A program made the translations under genes and the position numbers. A model generated the notes under the pieces. The model was given only the letters and a program-made list of their open reading frames with translations, was not told the DNA's origin and searched no databases. A stretch of 64,000 nucleotides of DNA, from contig CAVSGF010000001.1 in NCBI GenBank assembly GCA_963727415.1, positions 62,001-126,000 on the forward strand, written 5' to 3'. Source of the stretch: DASQPR01 sp963727415. Lineage in GTDB: Bacteria; Actinomycetota; Actinomycetes; Mycobacteriales; Micromonosporaceae. This document shows positions 25,834-35,742 of the stretch, in pieces (position 1 is the first letter of the stretch; every line of letters starts with the position of its first letter).

Positions 25834-27390
25834 GTGCCGGTTGTGGAATCTCGATCCTCCGGCGCCTCTCAGTCAACCTCCCGCCAGCCGGCCGCTCGCC
25901 AGGCAACCTCCCGTCAAGCGGTGACCCGCCAGCCCACGAGCCGGGCGCAGACGCGCCAGTCCGGTCCGGGGCGCGGCTCGCGACCGGCGTTCGAGTGCGA
26001 CGTCTGCGGGCATCGCCCGCTCAAGTGGATGGGCCGCTGCCCGGAATGCGGAGAATGGGGCTCGATCGTCGACTCCACCGGTGGGGCCTCGCTCCCCAAC
26101 GCGTTGAAGTCCGTCGCCGCCCGGACCCCGCTGGAACCGGCACGGCCGATCGCCACCATCAGCGTGGAGCCGGCCCGGGCCAAACCGACGGGTGTCGGCG
26201 AGCTTGACCGGGTGCTCGGTGGCGGCATCGTGCCCGGTGCGGTGGTTCTGCTGGCCGGTGAGCCCGGAGTCGGAAAGTCCACGCTCCTGCTGGATGTCGC
26301 TCAGCAGTGGGCCAGCCAGGGCGCGTCGCCAAGCCTGGTGATCTCCGGCGAGGAGTCCACGAGCCAGGTACGCCTGCGCGCCGAGCGGCTCGGCGCGCTG
26401 CACGAGAACCTCTACCTCGCCGCCGAGACCGACCTGGAGGCGGTTCTGGGCCATCTCGACGCGGTTACGCCGGGCCTCCTCGTGATCGATTCGGTGCAGA
26501 CCATCTCCACCCCCGGGACCGACGGCGTCGCGGGTGGCGTCACGCAGGTGCGGGCCGTCACGGCGGCACTGGTCGCGATCGCGAAGGAACGCGGCATCGC
26601 GACGGTGCTCGTCGGGCACGTCACCAAGGACGGCAACGTGGCCGGCCCGCGGGTTCTCGAGCATCTGGTCGACGTGGTCCTCCAGTTCGAGGGCGACAAG
26701 CACTCGTCGTTGCGGATGGTGCGCGGGCTGAAAAACCGGTTCGGCGCCGCCGACGAGGTGGGTTGCTTCGAGATGCACGAGAAGGGCATCAAAAGCCTCG
26801 CCGACCCGTCCGGCTTGTTCCTCAATCGTTACTCAGAACCGGTCGCTGGAACCTGCATCACGGTCGTCATGGAGGGCCGCCGGGCTCTCGTCACCGAAGT
26901 CCAGGCGCTGGTCGGCGCGGTGGTCCAGGGATCGCCCAGACGCACCGTCTCGGGCCTCGACAGCGCCCGACTGAGCATGGTGCTCGCGGTCCTTCAACGC
27001 AGGCTCGGCGCCAAGCTGCACGAGCGCGAGGTCTTCGCGGCCACGGTGGGCGGGATCCGGGTGGTCGAGCCCGCCATCGACCTCGCGGTTGGCCTGGCGA
27101 TCGCGTCCGCGGTCAGCGGTCTGGCGATCCCGGCTGACCTGGTGGCCTTCGGTGAGGTGGGGTTGACCGGCGAGATTCGCGGCGTGGGCGCGGTGCCGCG
27201 CCGACTGGCCGAGGCGGCCCGGCTGGGATTCCGGTTCGCTCTTGTCCCGCCGGGGTGCGGACCGAAGTCAACCGGCCTCGCGGCACCTGGAATCGCGGTC
27301 ACCGAGGTAGCCGATCTGGCAGCGGCGGCCCGTCAGGCGGCGACGCTGAGCACGGTGCTCCCCGAGGATTTGATGAACCTCAACTCTTAG
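25834..27390 (+). CDS. radA: DNA repair protein RadA
   Basis: RadA is a RecA-like, hexameric branch-migration ATPase that helps process recombination intermediates. The protein (518 residues from the GTG at 25834) has a low-complexity Ser/Arg/Gln/Thr-rich N-terminus unlike the family core. A C4 zinc motif (C-D-V-C and C-P-E-C-G-E-W-G), Walker A GEPGVGKST, the RadA-specific KNRFG motif and a C-terminal Lon-like domain follow. The true start could be further in, since the first 45 residues are atypical. It is followed after 51 bp by disA, a typical pairing. Confidence 0.96.
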   Translation: MPVVESRSSGASQSTSRQPAARQATSRQAVTRQPTSRAQTRQSGPGRGSRPAFECDVCGHRPLKWMGRCPECGEWGSIVDSTGGASLPNALKSVAARTPLEPARPIATISVEPARAKPTGVGELDRVLGGGIVPGAVVLLAGEPGVGKSTLLLDVAQQWASQGASPSLVISGEESTSQVRLRAERLGALHENLYLAAETDLEAVLGHLDAVTPGLLVIDSVQTISTPGTDGVAGGVTQVRAVTAALVAIAKERGIATVLVGHVTKDGNVAGPRVLEHLVDVVLQFEGDKHSSLRMVRGLKNRFGAADEVGCFEMHEKGIKSLADPSGLFLNRYSEPVAGTCITVVMEGRRALVTEVQALVGAVVQGSPRRTVSGLDSARLSMVLAVLQRRLGAKLHEREVFAATVGGIRVVEPAIDLAVGLAIASAVSGLAIPADLVAFGEVGLTGEIRGVGAVPRRLAEAARLGFRFALVPPGCGPKSTGLAAPGIAVTEVADLAAAARQAATLSTVLPEDLMNLNS

Positions 27391-27441
27391 TCACCGGACC
27401 GCGACGCAACCGCGCATGACTCGCCTCCGTAGACTGTCCGC

Positions 27442-28538
27442 GTGTCGGCTGAGCGAGAGGCGGGATGGATGGGCGCAAGCGACTCGCTGCGCCCGATTCT
27501 GGCGTTGATGGCGCCTGGAACGGCTCTGCGCGATGGCCTGGAACGGATCCTTCGCGGCCGTACCGGCGCACTGATCGTGCTGGGCTTCGACGAGACCGTC
27601 GAGTCGATCTGCACCGGAGGGTTTCCCTCGCCGTGGATTTCTCCGCGACCCGGCTACGGGAACTGTGCAAGATGGACGGCGCCGTGGTCATGTCCAGTGA
27701 TGGCGCATTGATCGTCCGCGCCGCGGTGCACCTGATGCCCGACCCGACCATCCCGTCGGAGGAGTCCGGAACCCGGCACCGGACCGCGGAGCGGGTGGCC
27801 AAGCAGACCGGCTTTCCGGTCATCTCGGTTTCCCAGTCGATGCGGATCATCGGCCTGTACGTCAACGGCCAGAGGCACGTCCTGGACGATTCAGGCGCCA
27901 TCCTGTCCCGGGCCAATCAGGCGCTGGCCACCCTGGAACGGTACAAGCAGCGCCTCGACGAGGTGTCCGGTGCGCTGTCGGCGCTGGAGATCGAAGACCT
28001 GGTCACCGTACGCGACGCGATCGCGGTCGTGCAGCGACTGGAGATGGTCCGCCGGATCGCCGACGAGATCGCCGGATACGTGGTCGAACTCGGCACCGAC
28101 GGCCGCCTGCTGGCGCTGCAGTTGGAAGAGCTGATGATCGGGGTCGACGCCGATCGCGCGCTGGTCATCCGCGACTACCTACCGGCCGGCCGGCGGCCCC
28201 GGCAGTACGACGAGGCGGTGTCCGAACTCGACCAGCTCACCGCGACCGAGCTGATCGATCTGGTCGCGGTCGGCCGGGCAATGGGCTACCCGGGCTCGGC
28301 CGATGCTCTGGACGCGGCGGTCTCCCCCCGCGGCTTCCGCCTGCTGGCCAAGGTGCCACGCCTGCCAGGCCCGGTGGTAGACCGGCTCATCGACCACTTC
28401 GGCAGCCTGCAGCGCTTGCTCGGCGCCACCGTAGAGGATCTGCAGACGGTTGACGGGATCGGTGACTCGCGAGCCCATAGCGTCCGGGAGGGCCTGTCCC
28501 GGCTGGCCGAGGCATCGATCCTGGAGCGGTACGTCTAG
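27442..28538 (+). CDS. disA: DNA integrity scanning protein DisA (diadenylate cyclase), one frameshift
   Basis: DisA makes cyclic di-AMP and scans DNA for branched structures. The N-terminal DAC domain begins with A-P-G-T-A-L-R-D-G-L-E-R-I-L and includes the cyclase motifs D-G-A and R-H-R-T-A-E-R. A helical middle domain and a C-terminal helix-hairpin-helix domain (V-D-G-I-G-D-S-R-A) follow. The frame changes at the CCC run 27625-27627. Adding one C restores a continuous protein of about 365 residues, so a homopolymer sequencing error is likely. The start is the GTG at 27442 or the ATG at 27469. Confidence 0.93.
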
Positions 28539-28561
28539 CGGGCTGCGCCCAGGCCCGCTAG
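28535..28561. terminator. Bidirectional terminator containing both convergent stop codons
   Basis: A perfect 9-bp inverted repeat (CTAGCGGGC / GCCCGCTAG, 9-nt loop). The TAG of disA lies in the left arm and the stop of the convergent 236-aa gene in the right arm. Confidence 0.65.
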
Positions 28562-29268
28562 TTCTCAATCTTGAACGTGGTCGGATCGCTCACCAGGGTG
28601 CCGAGCCGCCCGTACAACTGGTACGTGCCGACCGGAGTCGCCGACTTGCCCTTGGTGCAGGACTTCGCCGTGTTCAGGTAGCTGTTCCAGGTCAGCGAAG
28701 CCATGATCATGATGTTCGGCTGGAATGTCCGCACGTCGTGCTTCCTGGCGCCGTTGGCTCCGTCGCAGTCGTCCGAGGACCAGATCTTCGTCGAGCCGTG
28801 CACGATCTTCAGCTCCTCCGGCACGGTGCCCACATCGCGGGTACAGGCATGATCCGACACGTTCTTGATCTTCAACTTCACCGCGAACGTGCCGCCGTAC
28901 TGCAGCCGGCTGATGGTCGCCGAGGTGGACTCGATCGACGCGGTCACCTGCATGTCCCGGTCCGAGCAGACGGGTACGCCACCGGTGCCGGTGGTGCCGC
29001 TGCCAGCTGTGCTGGTGCTGGCCGGAGCCGATGGAGTCGCGGTCGGTCCGGCCGAGCCGAACGACGGCAGCGAATCGGACGGCGATGGTGACGGAGATGG
29101 ACTCTCGCCCTCCGTCACCGCGGTGGTGTGCGACCCGTTCGCGTCTGAGGTGCCGGAACCGCCGCACGAGTAGACGACGAGAAGGATCATCGCGATCAAT
29201 CCCAGTGCCACGAGCGCACGGCGCCGCCAGTAGACCGCGGGGGGTAGCGGGCCAACTGTCAGGTTCAT
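28558..29268 (-). CDS. Membrane-anchored or lipid-anchored secreted protein
   Basis: I choose ATG 29268 (M-N-L-T-V-G-P-L-P-P-A-V-Y-W-R-R-R), giving 236 residues. A hydrophobic segment at about 15-32 ends in V-Y-S-C-G-G-S-G, which could be a lipobox or simply a membrane anchor. A Ser/Pro/Thr-rich spacer follows, then a beta-rich domain of about 130 residues with four to five cysteines (V-C-S-D, A-C-T-R-D, D-D-C-D-G, S-C-T-K-G) and F-A-V-K-L-K-I-K-N-V-S. I do not recognise a named family; similar proteins sit between disA and mutY in related actinobacteria as far as I recall. Confidence 0.7.
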   Translation of the reverse strand: MNLTVGPLPPAVYWRRRALVALGLIAMILLVVYSCGGSGTSDANGSHTTAVTEGESPSPSPSPSDSLPSFGSAGPTATPSAPASTSTAGSGTTGTGGVPVCSDRDMQVTASIESTSATISRLQYGGTFAVKLKIKNVSDHACTRDVGTVPEELKIVHGSTKIWSSDDCDGANGARKHDVRTFQPNIMIMASLTWNSYLNTAKSCTKGKSATPVGTYQLYGRLGTLVSDPTTFKIEN

Positions 29269-29368
29269 GATTCGTCCAACGTAGCGGCCACTGCCAAGCC
29301 TGTGGGGCCGACGCGCCGCAGCGACGGCGGCCGGCGAACGCGGATGCTTTTCACGACCTGGATACTGT

Positions 29369-30265
29369 GTGCTCGTGACGCAATCGAGTCCGGCGATCGC
29401 CAGTGCCGCTATCGCATGGTTCGCCACGAACGCCCGCGATCTGCCTTGGCGGCATCCGGACGCGGGCGCGTGGGGCGTCCTGGTCAGCGAAGTGATGCTG
29501 CAGCAGACGCCGGTCGCGCGGGTGCTGCCGGCGTGGCAGAGCTGGATGACCCGCTGGCCGCGGCCGGCCGCCCTGGCCGCCGTGCCGGTCGCCGACGCCA
29601 TCCGGGCCTGGGACCGGCTCGGCTACCCGCGCCGCGCCATGCGGCTGCACGCGTGTGCCACCGCGATCACGACCGATCATGGCGGCCGGGTACCCGACGA
29701 TGTCGCGGTTCTCCAATCGCTGCCGGGGATCGGGGTCTACACCGCCAGCGCGGTCGCGGCGTTTGCGTACCGGCAGCGGCACCCGGTGGTCGACACCAAC
29801 GTCCGGCGGGTGGTTGCCCGCTGCGTCGGTGGGCAGGCGGACGCCGGCGACGTGACCACCCAGGCCGATCGCGACGCCGTGGGACGGCTGCTTCCCGGCG
29901 AACCCGAGCAGGCTGCCCGGGCGTCAGCGGCGTTCATGGAGATCGGTGCGCTGGTCTGTGGCGCGCGGGCTCCACGGTGTACCGCCTGTCCATTGCGGAC
30001 CATGTGCGCGTGGAATCGGCTGGGCATGGCGCTTCCCGGTGTTCCGAGCCGACGCCGCCAGGCATACGCCGGCACCGAGCGCCAGATTCGGGGGGCGCTG
30101 CTCGCGACGCTCCGCGACAGCCCCGATCCGGTGCCGCGAACCCGGCTCGACCGGTCCTGGCCGGAAGCCGAGCGGCGCGATCGCGCGCTCGCGACGCTCC
30201 TCGCCGACGGCCTGGTGACCGAGATCGCCGACGGCGTGTACGCGCTGGGTTCGCCACCGGCCTGA
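29369..30265 (+). CDS. mutY: A/G-specific adenine DNA glycosylase
   Basis: Removes adenine mispaired with 8-oxoguanine. The 298-residue protein has the catalytic Glu in SEVMLQQTPV, the helix-hairpin-helix L-P-G-I-G-V-Y-T-A-S-A, and the catalytic Asp in VDTNVRRVVAR. The 4Fe-4S ligands follow the C-x6-C-x2-C-x5-C pattern (VCGARAPRCTACPLRTMC). The C-terminal NUDIX-like domain of E. coli MutY is shortened, as usual in actinobacteria. The start is a GTG at 29369 or 29375. Confidence 0.95.
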   Translation: MLVTQSSPAIASAAIAWFATNARDLPWRHPDAGAWGVLVSEVMLQQTPVARVLPAWQSWMTRWPRPAALAAVPVADAIRAWDRLGYPRRAMRLHACATAITTDHGGRVPDDVAVLQSLPGIGVYTASAVAAFAYRQRHPVVDTNVRRVVARCVGGQADAGDVTTQADRDAVGRLLPGEPEQAARASAAFMEIGALVCGARAPRCTACPLRTMCAWNRLGMALPGVPSRRRQAYAGTERQIRGALLATLRDSPDPVPRTRLDRSWPEAERRDRALATLLADGLVTEIADGVYALGSPPA

Positions 30266-30270
30266 CCGGC

Positions 30271-33183
30271 TCACATCGGATAAGGTGCCGGTTCCCGGTG
30301 GCTCTTCCGCATGCGATCGGTGTACAGGCGGTACCGGCGCCGTGCCTCGGCATGCCGCCCGGCGGTGGCCAGCGTGGTGACCACGCCGAGGTGACTCACT
30401 TCGTCATACGGATCGTCCTCAAGCAGCCGCAGATGCCAGGCGAGCGCCGCGTCCACATCGCCCAGCCGCTCGCTCAGCATGGCGAGGCCACGCAGCAGCT
30501 CGACGTAGCGCTCCCGCTCCTCGTCGGTACGCGCGCCGGCATCGGGAGCGAGCGCCAGCACGTCAACCAGGGTCTGGCGTACCGCCGCGTCCCGTGACGT
30601 ATCCACCTCGACGGTCGGACCGGTATCCACCAGCGCCAGCCCTCGGCGGGCCGCGGCCAGGAACCGCGGTTGGTCGGCGACCGGCCCACGGAACGCGCCG
30701 ACCACCCGCAGCGGCCCGGCTGGAAGGGCCGACGTGGGCCGGACACCCCGAGCGAGCAGCCGTGCCTCGGCGGAGGCGACACCCCGCCCGGTGCGGTACG
30801 CCAGTGCCACCGCTGCCCGGTTGACGAAGACCGGGTTGCCCAGCCGCGCCCACTGCCGGCCGGCGTCGGCCAACAGCTCCGCGCAGGTGTCCGGATCGTC
30901 TTGAGCAAGTGCACGCAGTTCGGTGAACTCAGCCAGCGCGAAGGCATCCCGGTAGCGATCGATGCTTGGCTTGGCGACGGCCAGATACTCGCGAGCGCCG
31001 GCTGGATCGCCGTCGCACAGGGCCAGCCAGCCCATCGTGAGATGCGCCCAGTGACGCCAGTGCCCGATGTTCTCGGCCAGAGCGCGCTGGGCCAGATGCC
31101 ACGCTCCGGCCGGATCGCTGGCGTACCGGAGCCGCGCATGCTGTGCCAGCCCGTTGAGGGCCTGGTGATCACCGGAGCGCTCGCCGACCGCCAGAGCCGC
31201 GTTCAGATCGGCTTCACCCTGCTCGACATCCCCCCGGTCGAGGAACACCGTGCTGCGGGCGATCTGGGCGTACGCGACGAGGTCGCTGTTGGCCGCCGAC
31301 CACAGGTCGACGGCGGCGGTCGCCTCGGCCATCGCCTCGTCATGCCGGCCTAGACCCCGGAAGGCCCACGCCCGGTTGGTGCGGATCACCGCGCCGAACC
31401 ATCCCCCGGTTCCGCCCAGCTCAGTGAGCCGCAGAGCGCTTTCGAGTTCGCTCAGACCTTCGGCGTACAGGCCCTGCTGCACCATCCGCTGGCTGCGATT
31501 GACCCGCACCCGGGTGAGCTGCATCAGGTCGCCGCATCGCTCGGCCGCCGCCGATGCCCGCCGCTGATACTCCTCGCTGACGTCGAAGTCGGCGTCCTTC
31601 TCGGCCACCATCGCCGCCGCCGCGTAGGCCGCGGCCAGCGCGAACTGATCGCCGCACTCCTCGGCCATCGCGATCGCCGTCTTGGCCATCGGCCGCGCAC
31701 TGTCCATGTCGCCCCGCAGCCAGTGCACGGTTGCCAGCTGACCGGTCATGATGGCCTGGTCGATCGGCTCGGCACCGGTCACCTCGGCCCGTTCGTAAAC
31801 GTCGATGGCGCCGGCGATGTCACCGGCCAGTTGGCGCACCTTCCCGATCCGGCGGGCCATCGACGCGGTCAGCGCGCCGGTCGCCGGCACGACCGAGTCG
31901 ATGCATGCGAGAGCACCGGTGACGTCGCCTCGGGCGTGCCGGGCCTCACCCTCGACCAGTCGCACGCCAGCTGACCGGTCCGCCGCGGGAATCACATCAA
32001 GAGCGGCCAGTACCTCACCGGTACGCCCGGTGGAGATGAGCTCGGCACCGTGCCGCTCCAGCAGGCTCGCGGCGATCGCGGCATCGCCGAGATCGATCGC
32101 GGCGGCGATCGCCGAGTCGAGTGCGGCATGGGACGTATACCACTCCGCGGCGGCACGCAACAGCCCCTGCCGCTCCGGCGGCGACAGTGGGTGGCTGGTG
32201 AGTACCGCCGCCCTGGCCGCGGCGCTGATCCGGTACCAGCCCGCGCGACCCGACTCCGGCATGATCATCGGCGCGCATGCCATCAGCAGATCGTCGATGT
32301 TCACCGGGTCGGGCGCATAATCCGTATCGGCCAGAAGCCGGGCGCTCACCCGGGGAAGATACGCGACGACCCGCACCATCGCGCGCACGTCGGGACGGGC
32401 GCTGGTCAGTACCGCCTCGGTCAGCTGACCGTCGGAGCCGGCGAAATTGGTCAGCCGGCCGCGGCGCTGATCGGCTGGCTGATGTGCCAGCCAGGCAGCG
32501 CCGAGGCTGACCTGGCCGGGCCAGCCGGCGGTCAGGGTGTGCAGATCTCCCGCGATCTGGTCGGCCTCAGCGGCGTTGCCCAGGGCGATGGTCAGCAGCT
32601 GGTACGTCTCGTCGACGTCGAACACCAGATCGTCGTTGCCAAGCTCGGCCAGCCGCCCGGTATCCCGCAGCCGCTGCACCGCGAACGGAATCGGCTGCCG
32701 CGATGAGATCACCAGCCGGATCCCGCCGGGGGCGTGCCTGCTGAGCGCCTCGACGAACCGGACCGTCGACGACTCGGCCGGTATCAAATCGAAACCGTCG
32801 AGGACGATGGCCGGCGCCTGGTCCGGTGTCGACTCCGCGGCGGCCTCCGCGAGCACGGCCGCCAGCGAGTCGGCATGCTCGGCGTCACCGGTGCCACCAC
32901 TGGCCGCGCGCATCGTCTCCACCACCGGCGCCGCGAACACCGCGGAAGCGATAACCGCCTCCCGCAGCCGGGCCACGAACACCGGGAACTCGGCATCCTC
33001 CGGATTCAGAGACAGCCACGCGACCGGCCGGTCCGCCGCCCATCCGCCGACCGCGATGGTCTTCCCGGCGCCGGTTCCGGCGACCACCGTCGTCAGCCAG
33101 GTACGACGATCGAGCGCAGCGGAAACGCCAGCCCGGCCCACGTACCACGTGGGCCGGGCTGGAACGCCGGATGGCCGGGTCAC
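30271..33183 (-). CDS. Large STAND ATPase with TPR repeats and a C-terminal BTAD-like domain
   Basis: The 970-residue protein starts at a GTG with AGAGGGA upstream, 24 bp after clpC. The N-terminal NTPase has Walker A AGTGAGKT (35-42) and Walker B A-I-V-L-D-G-F-D, as in MalT/LuxR-type signal-transduction ATPases. From about residue 350 onward it is all tetratricopeptide-like helices. The final about 90 residues (E-R-Y-V-E-L-L-R-G-L-A through A-R-R-R-Y-R-L-Y) match the bacterial transcriptional activator domain of SARP regulators. No LuxR or OmpR-type DNA-binding helix is visible; a short degenerate P-L-R-V-V-G-A-F-R-G before the BTAD may be its remnant. Likely a signal-sensing scaffold or regulator co-transcribed with clpC. 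Confidence 0.82.
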   Translation of the reverse strand: MTRPSGVPARPTWYVGRAGVSAALDRRTWLTTVVAGTGAGKTIAVGGWAADRPVAWLSLNPEDAEFPVFVARLREAVIASAVFAAPVVETMRAASGGTGDAEHADSLAAVLAEAAAESTPDQAPAIVLDGFDLIPAESSTVRFVEALSRHAPGGIRLVISSRQPIPFAVQRLRDTGRLAELGNDDLVFDVDETYQLLTIALGNAAEADQIAGDLHTLTAGWPGQVSLGAAWLAHQPADQRRGRLTNFAGSDGQLTEAVLTSARPDVRAMVRVVAYLPRVSARLLADTDYAPDPVNIDDLLMACAPMIMPESGRAGWYRISAAARAAVLTSHPLSPPERQGLLRAAAEWYTSHAALDSAIAAAIDLGDAAIAASLLERHGAELISTGRTGEVLAALDVIPAADRSAGVRLVEGEARHARGDVTGALACIDSVVPATGALTASMARRIGKVRQLAGDIAGAIDVYERAEVTGAEPIDQAIMTGQLATVHWLRGDMDSARPMAKTAIAMAEECGDQFALAAAYAAAAMVAEKDADFDVSEEYQRRASAAAERCGDLMQLTRVRVNRSQRMVQQGLYAEGLSELESALRLTELGGTGGWFGAVIRTNRAWAFRGLGRHDEAMAEATAAVDLWSAANSDLVAYAQIARSTVFLDRGDVEQGEADLNAALAVGERSGDHQALNGLAQHARLRYASDPAGAWHLAQRALAENIGHWRHWAHLTMGWLALCDGDPAGAREYLAVAKPSIDRYRDAFALAEFTELRALAQDDPDTCAELLADAGRQWARLGNPVFVNRAAVALAYRTGRGVASAEARLLARGVRPTSALPAGPLRVVGAFRGPVADQPRFLAAARRGLALVDTGPTVEVDTSRDAAVRQTLVDVLALAPDAGARTDEERERYVELLRGLAMLSERLGDVDAALAWHLRLLEDDPYDEVSHLGVVTTLATAGRHAEARRRYRLYTDRMRKSHREPAPYPM

Positions 33184-33207
33184 TCATCCCTCTGGCTGAT
33201 GCCTGGC

Positions 33208-35742
33208 CTACTCCTCCGGGGCCGCCGCGGCTGGGGCCGACTTGAGCTCGGCCGGAACCGCGTCCGGAACGTCCGCTGGGCGGTCGGCACCGCGGAACAC
33301 CAGCTTCGACTCCTCGACGTTGGAGACGTCGCCCTCGGCGTCGACCACCACGATCTGACCGGACCGCAGCTCGTTGAAGAGGATCTTCTCCGACAGCGGG
33401 TCCTCGATCTCCCGCTGAATGGTGCGGCGCAGCGGCCGCGCACCCATCACCGGGTCCCAGCCCTTGTTGGCGAGCCAGGTCTTGGCGGCGTCGGTGAGCT
33501 CCAGACCCATGTCCTTGTTGCGGAGCTGAGTCTCGATCCGGACGATCATCATATCGACGATCTTGCGGATCTGCTCGGTGGCCAGCTGGTGGAAGACGAT
33601 GGTGTCGTCGATGCGGTTCAGGAACTCCGGCCGGAAGTGCTGCTTCAGCTCGTCGTTGACCTTCTGCTTCATCCGGTCGTAGTTCGACTCGTCATCGTTC
33701 GACGCCGCGAATCCCAGGCTGACCGCCTTCGCCACGTCCCGCGTGCCCAGGTTGGTGGTCAGGATGATCACCGTGTTCTTGAAGTCCACGATGCGGCCCT
33801 GTCCATCGGTCAGGCGACCGTCCTCCAGGATCTGCAGAAGCGTGTTGAACACATCCGCGTGAGCCTTCTCGATCTCGTCGAAGAGGACCACCGAGAACGG
33901 CCGACGGCGCACCTTCTCGGTCAGCTGGCCACCCTCGTCGTATCCGACGTAGCCAGGAGGCGCACCGACCAGGCGGGACACCGTGTAACGGTCGTGGAAC
34001 TCGGACATGTCCAACTGGATGAGCGCATCCTCGGTGCCGAACAGGAACTCCGCGAGAGCCCGGGACAGCTCGGTCTTACCGACACCGGACGGGCCGGCGA
34101 AGATGAACGAGCCGGACGGGCGCTTCGGGTCCTTGAGCCCGGCCCGGGTGCGCCGGATGGCCTGCGACACCGCCTTGACCGCGTCGTTCTGACCGGCGAT
34201 GCGCTTGTGCAGCTCATCCTCCATGCGGAGCAGGCGAGCGGTCTCTTCCTCGGTCAGCTTGTAGACCGGGATGCCGGTCCAGTTGGCCAGGACCTCCGCG
34301 ATCTGCTCGTCGTCGACCTCGCTGACCACGTCGAGGTCGCCGGCCTTCCACTCCTTCTCCCGCTGGGACTTCTGGCCGAGCAGCTGCTTCTCCTTGTCCC
34401 GCAGCTGGGCGGCGCGCTCGAAGTCCTGCGCGTCGATCGCCGACTCCTTGTCGCGGCGCACCTGAGCGATGCGCTCATCGAAGTCACGCAGGTCTGGCGG
34501 CGCGGTCATCCGGCGGATCCGCATCCTGGCGCCGGCCTCATCGATCAGGTCGATCGCCTTGTCCGGAAGGAACCGGTCGGAGATGTACCGGTCGGCAAGC
34601 GTGGCCGCCGCCACCAGCGCGGAATCGGTGATCGAAACGCGGTGGTGCGCCTCGTACCGGTCTCGCAGGCCCTTCAGGATCTCGATGGTGTGCGCCAGCG
34701 ACGGCTCACCCACCTGGATCGGCTGGAAGCGCCGCTCCAGCGCGGCGTCCTTCTCGACGTACTTGCGGTACTCGTCCAGCGTGGTGGCGCCGATGGTCTG
34801 CAGCTCACCCCGGGCCAGCATGGGCTTGAGGATGCTGGCCGCGTCGATCGCGCCCTCGGCCGCGCCGGCACCGACCAGCGTGTGGATCTCGTCGATGAAC
34901 AGGATGATGTCGCCTCGGGTACGGATCTCCTTGAGCACCTTCTTGAGGCGTTCCTCGAAGTCACCGCGATAGCGAGATCCGGCGACCAGGGCACCCAGGT
35001 CGAGCGTGTAGAGGTGCTTGTCCTTCAAGGTCTCGGGCACCTCGCCCTTGACAATGTGCTGGGCCAGGCCTTCCACCACGGCGGTCTTGCCGACGCCGGG
35101 CTCACCGATCAGGACCGGGTTGTTCTTGGTCCGGCGGGACAGCACCTGCATGACCCGCTCGATCTCCTTCTGACGACCGATAACCGGGTCGACCTTGCCC
35201 TCGCGGGCAAGCTGCGTCAGGTTGCGGCCGAACTGATCGAGCACCAGGCTGGTGGACGGGGCCGCCTCACCGGTGGTGACACCGGCCGCGGCCGGCTCCT
35301 TGCCCTGATAGCCGGACAGCAGCTGGATCACCTGCTGGCGCACCCGGTTGAGGTCGGCGCCAAGCTTCACGAGGACCTGGGCGGCGACGCCCTCACCCTC
35401 GCGGATGAGTCCCAGCAGGATGTGCTCGGTGCCGATGTAGTTGTGACCGAGCTGGAGCGCCTCGCGCAGCGACAGCTCGAGTACCTTCTTCGCCCGCGGC
35501 GTGAACGGGATGTGCCCGCTCGGCGCCTGCTGACCCTGGCCGATGATCTCCTCGACCTGCTGGCGCACGCCCTCAAGCGAGATGCCAAGACTCTCCAGAG
35601 CCTTTGCCGCGACACCCTCGCCCTCGTGGATCAGGCCGAGCAGGATGTGCTCGGTCCCGATGTAGTTGTGGTTGAGCATCCTGGCCTCTTCCTGGGCCAG
35701 GACGACAACGCGCCGCGCTCGGTCGGTGAACCGCTCGAACAT
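33208..35742 (-). CDS. clpC: ATP-dependent Clp protease ATP-binding subunit ClpC
   Basis: ClpC is an AAA+ unfoldase that feeds substrates to ClpP. The 844-residue length is normal. In order: two Clp-N repeats (MFERFTDRARRVVVLAQEEA and the second near residue 80), the first AAA module with GEPGVGKTA, a UVR-type middle domain, the second AAA module with G-P-S-G-V-G-K-T-E, and a short C-terminal tail rich in Ala, Pro and Glu. The start ATG has A-G-G-T-G-A-G-G-A-G-type spacing upstream. The downstream STAND gene is close enough to share its transcript. Confidence 0.98.
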   Translation of the reverse strand: MFERFTDRARRVVVLAQEEARMLNHNYIGTEHILLGLIHEGEGVAAKALESLGISLEGVRQQVEEIIGQGQQAPSGHIPFTPRAKKVLELSLREALQLGHNYIGTEHILLGLIREGEGVAAQVLVKLGADLNRVRQQVIQLLSGYQGKEPAAAGVTTGEAAPSTSLVLDQFGRNLTQLAREGKVDPVIGRQKEIERVMQVLSRRTKNNPVLIGEPGVGKTAVVEGLAQHIVKGEVPETLKDKHLYTLDLGALVAGSRYRGDFEERLKKVLKEIRTRGDIILFIDEIHTLVGAGAAEGAIDAASILKPMLARGELQTIGATTLDEYRKYVEKDAALERRFQPIQVGEPSLAHTIEILKGLRDRYEAHHRVSITDSALVAAATLADRYISDRFLPDKAIDLIDEAGARMRIRRMTAPPDLRDFDERIAQVRRDKESAIDAQDFERAAQLRDKEKQLLGQKSQREKEWKAGDLDVVSEVDDEQIAEVLANWTGIPVYKLTEEETARLLRMEDELHKRIAGQNDAVKAVSQAIRRTRAGLKDPKRPSGSFIFAGPSGVGKTELSRALAEFLFGTEDALIQLDMSEFHDRYTVSRLVGAPPGYVGYDEGGQLTEKVRRRPFSVVLFDEIEKAHADVFNTLLQILEDGRLTDGQGRIVDFKNTVIILTTNLGTRDVAKAVSLGFAASNDDESNYDRMKQKVNDELKQHFRPEFLNRIDDTIVFHQLATEQIRKIVDMMIVRIETQLRNKDMGLELTDAAKTWLANKGWDPVMGARPLRRTIQREIEDPLSEKILFNELRSGQIVVVDAEGDVSNVEESKLVFRGADRPADVPDAVPAELKSAPAAAAPEE

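Noticed and set aside
25677..26207. Frame through the 18-bp repeats upstream of radA encoding F-S-G-A-V-A repeats
   Set aside because: It overlaps RadA in another frame and lacks a ribosome site. The repeats are better seen as a non-coding minisatellite.
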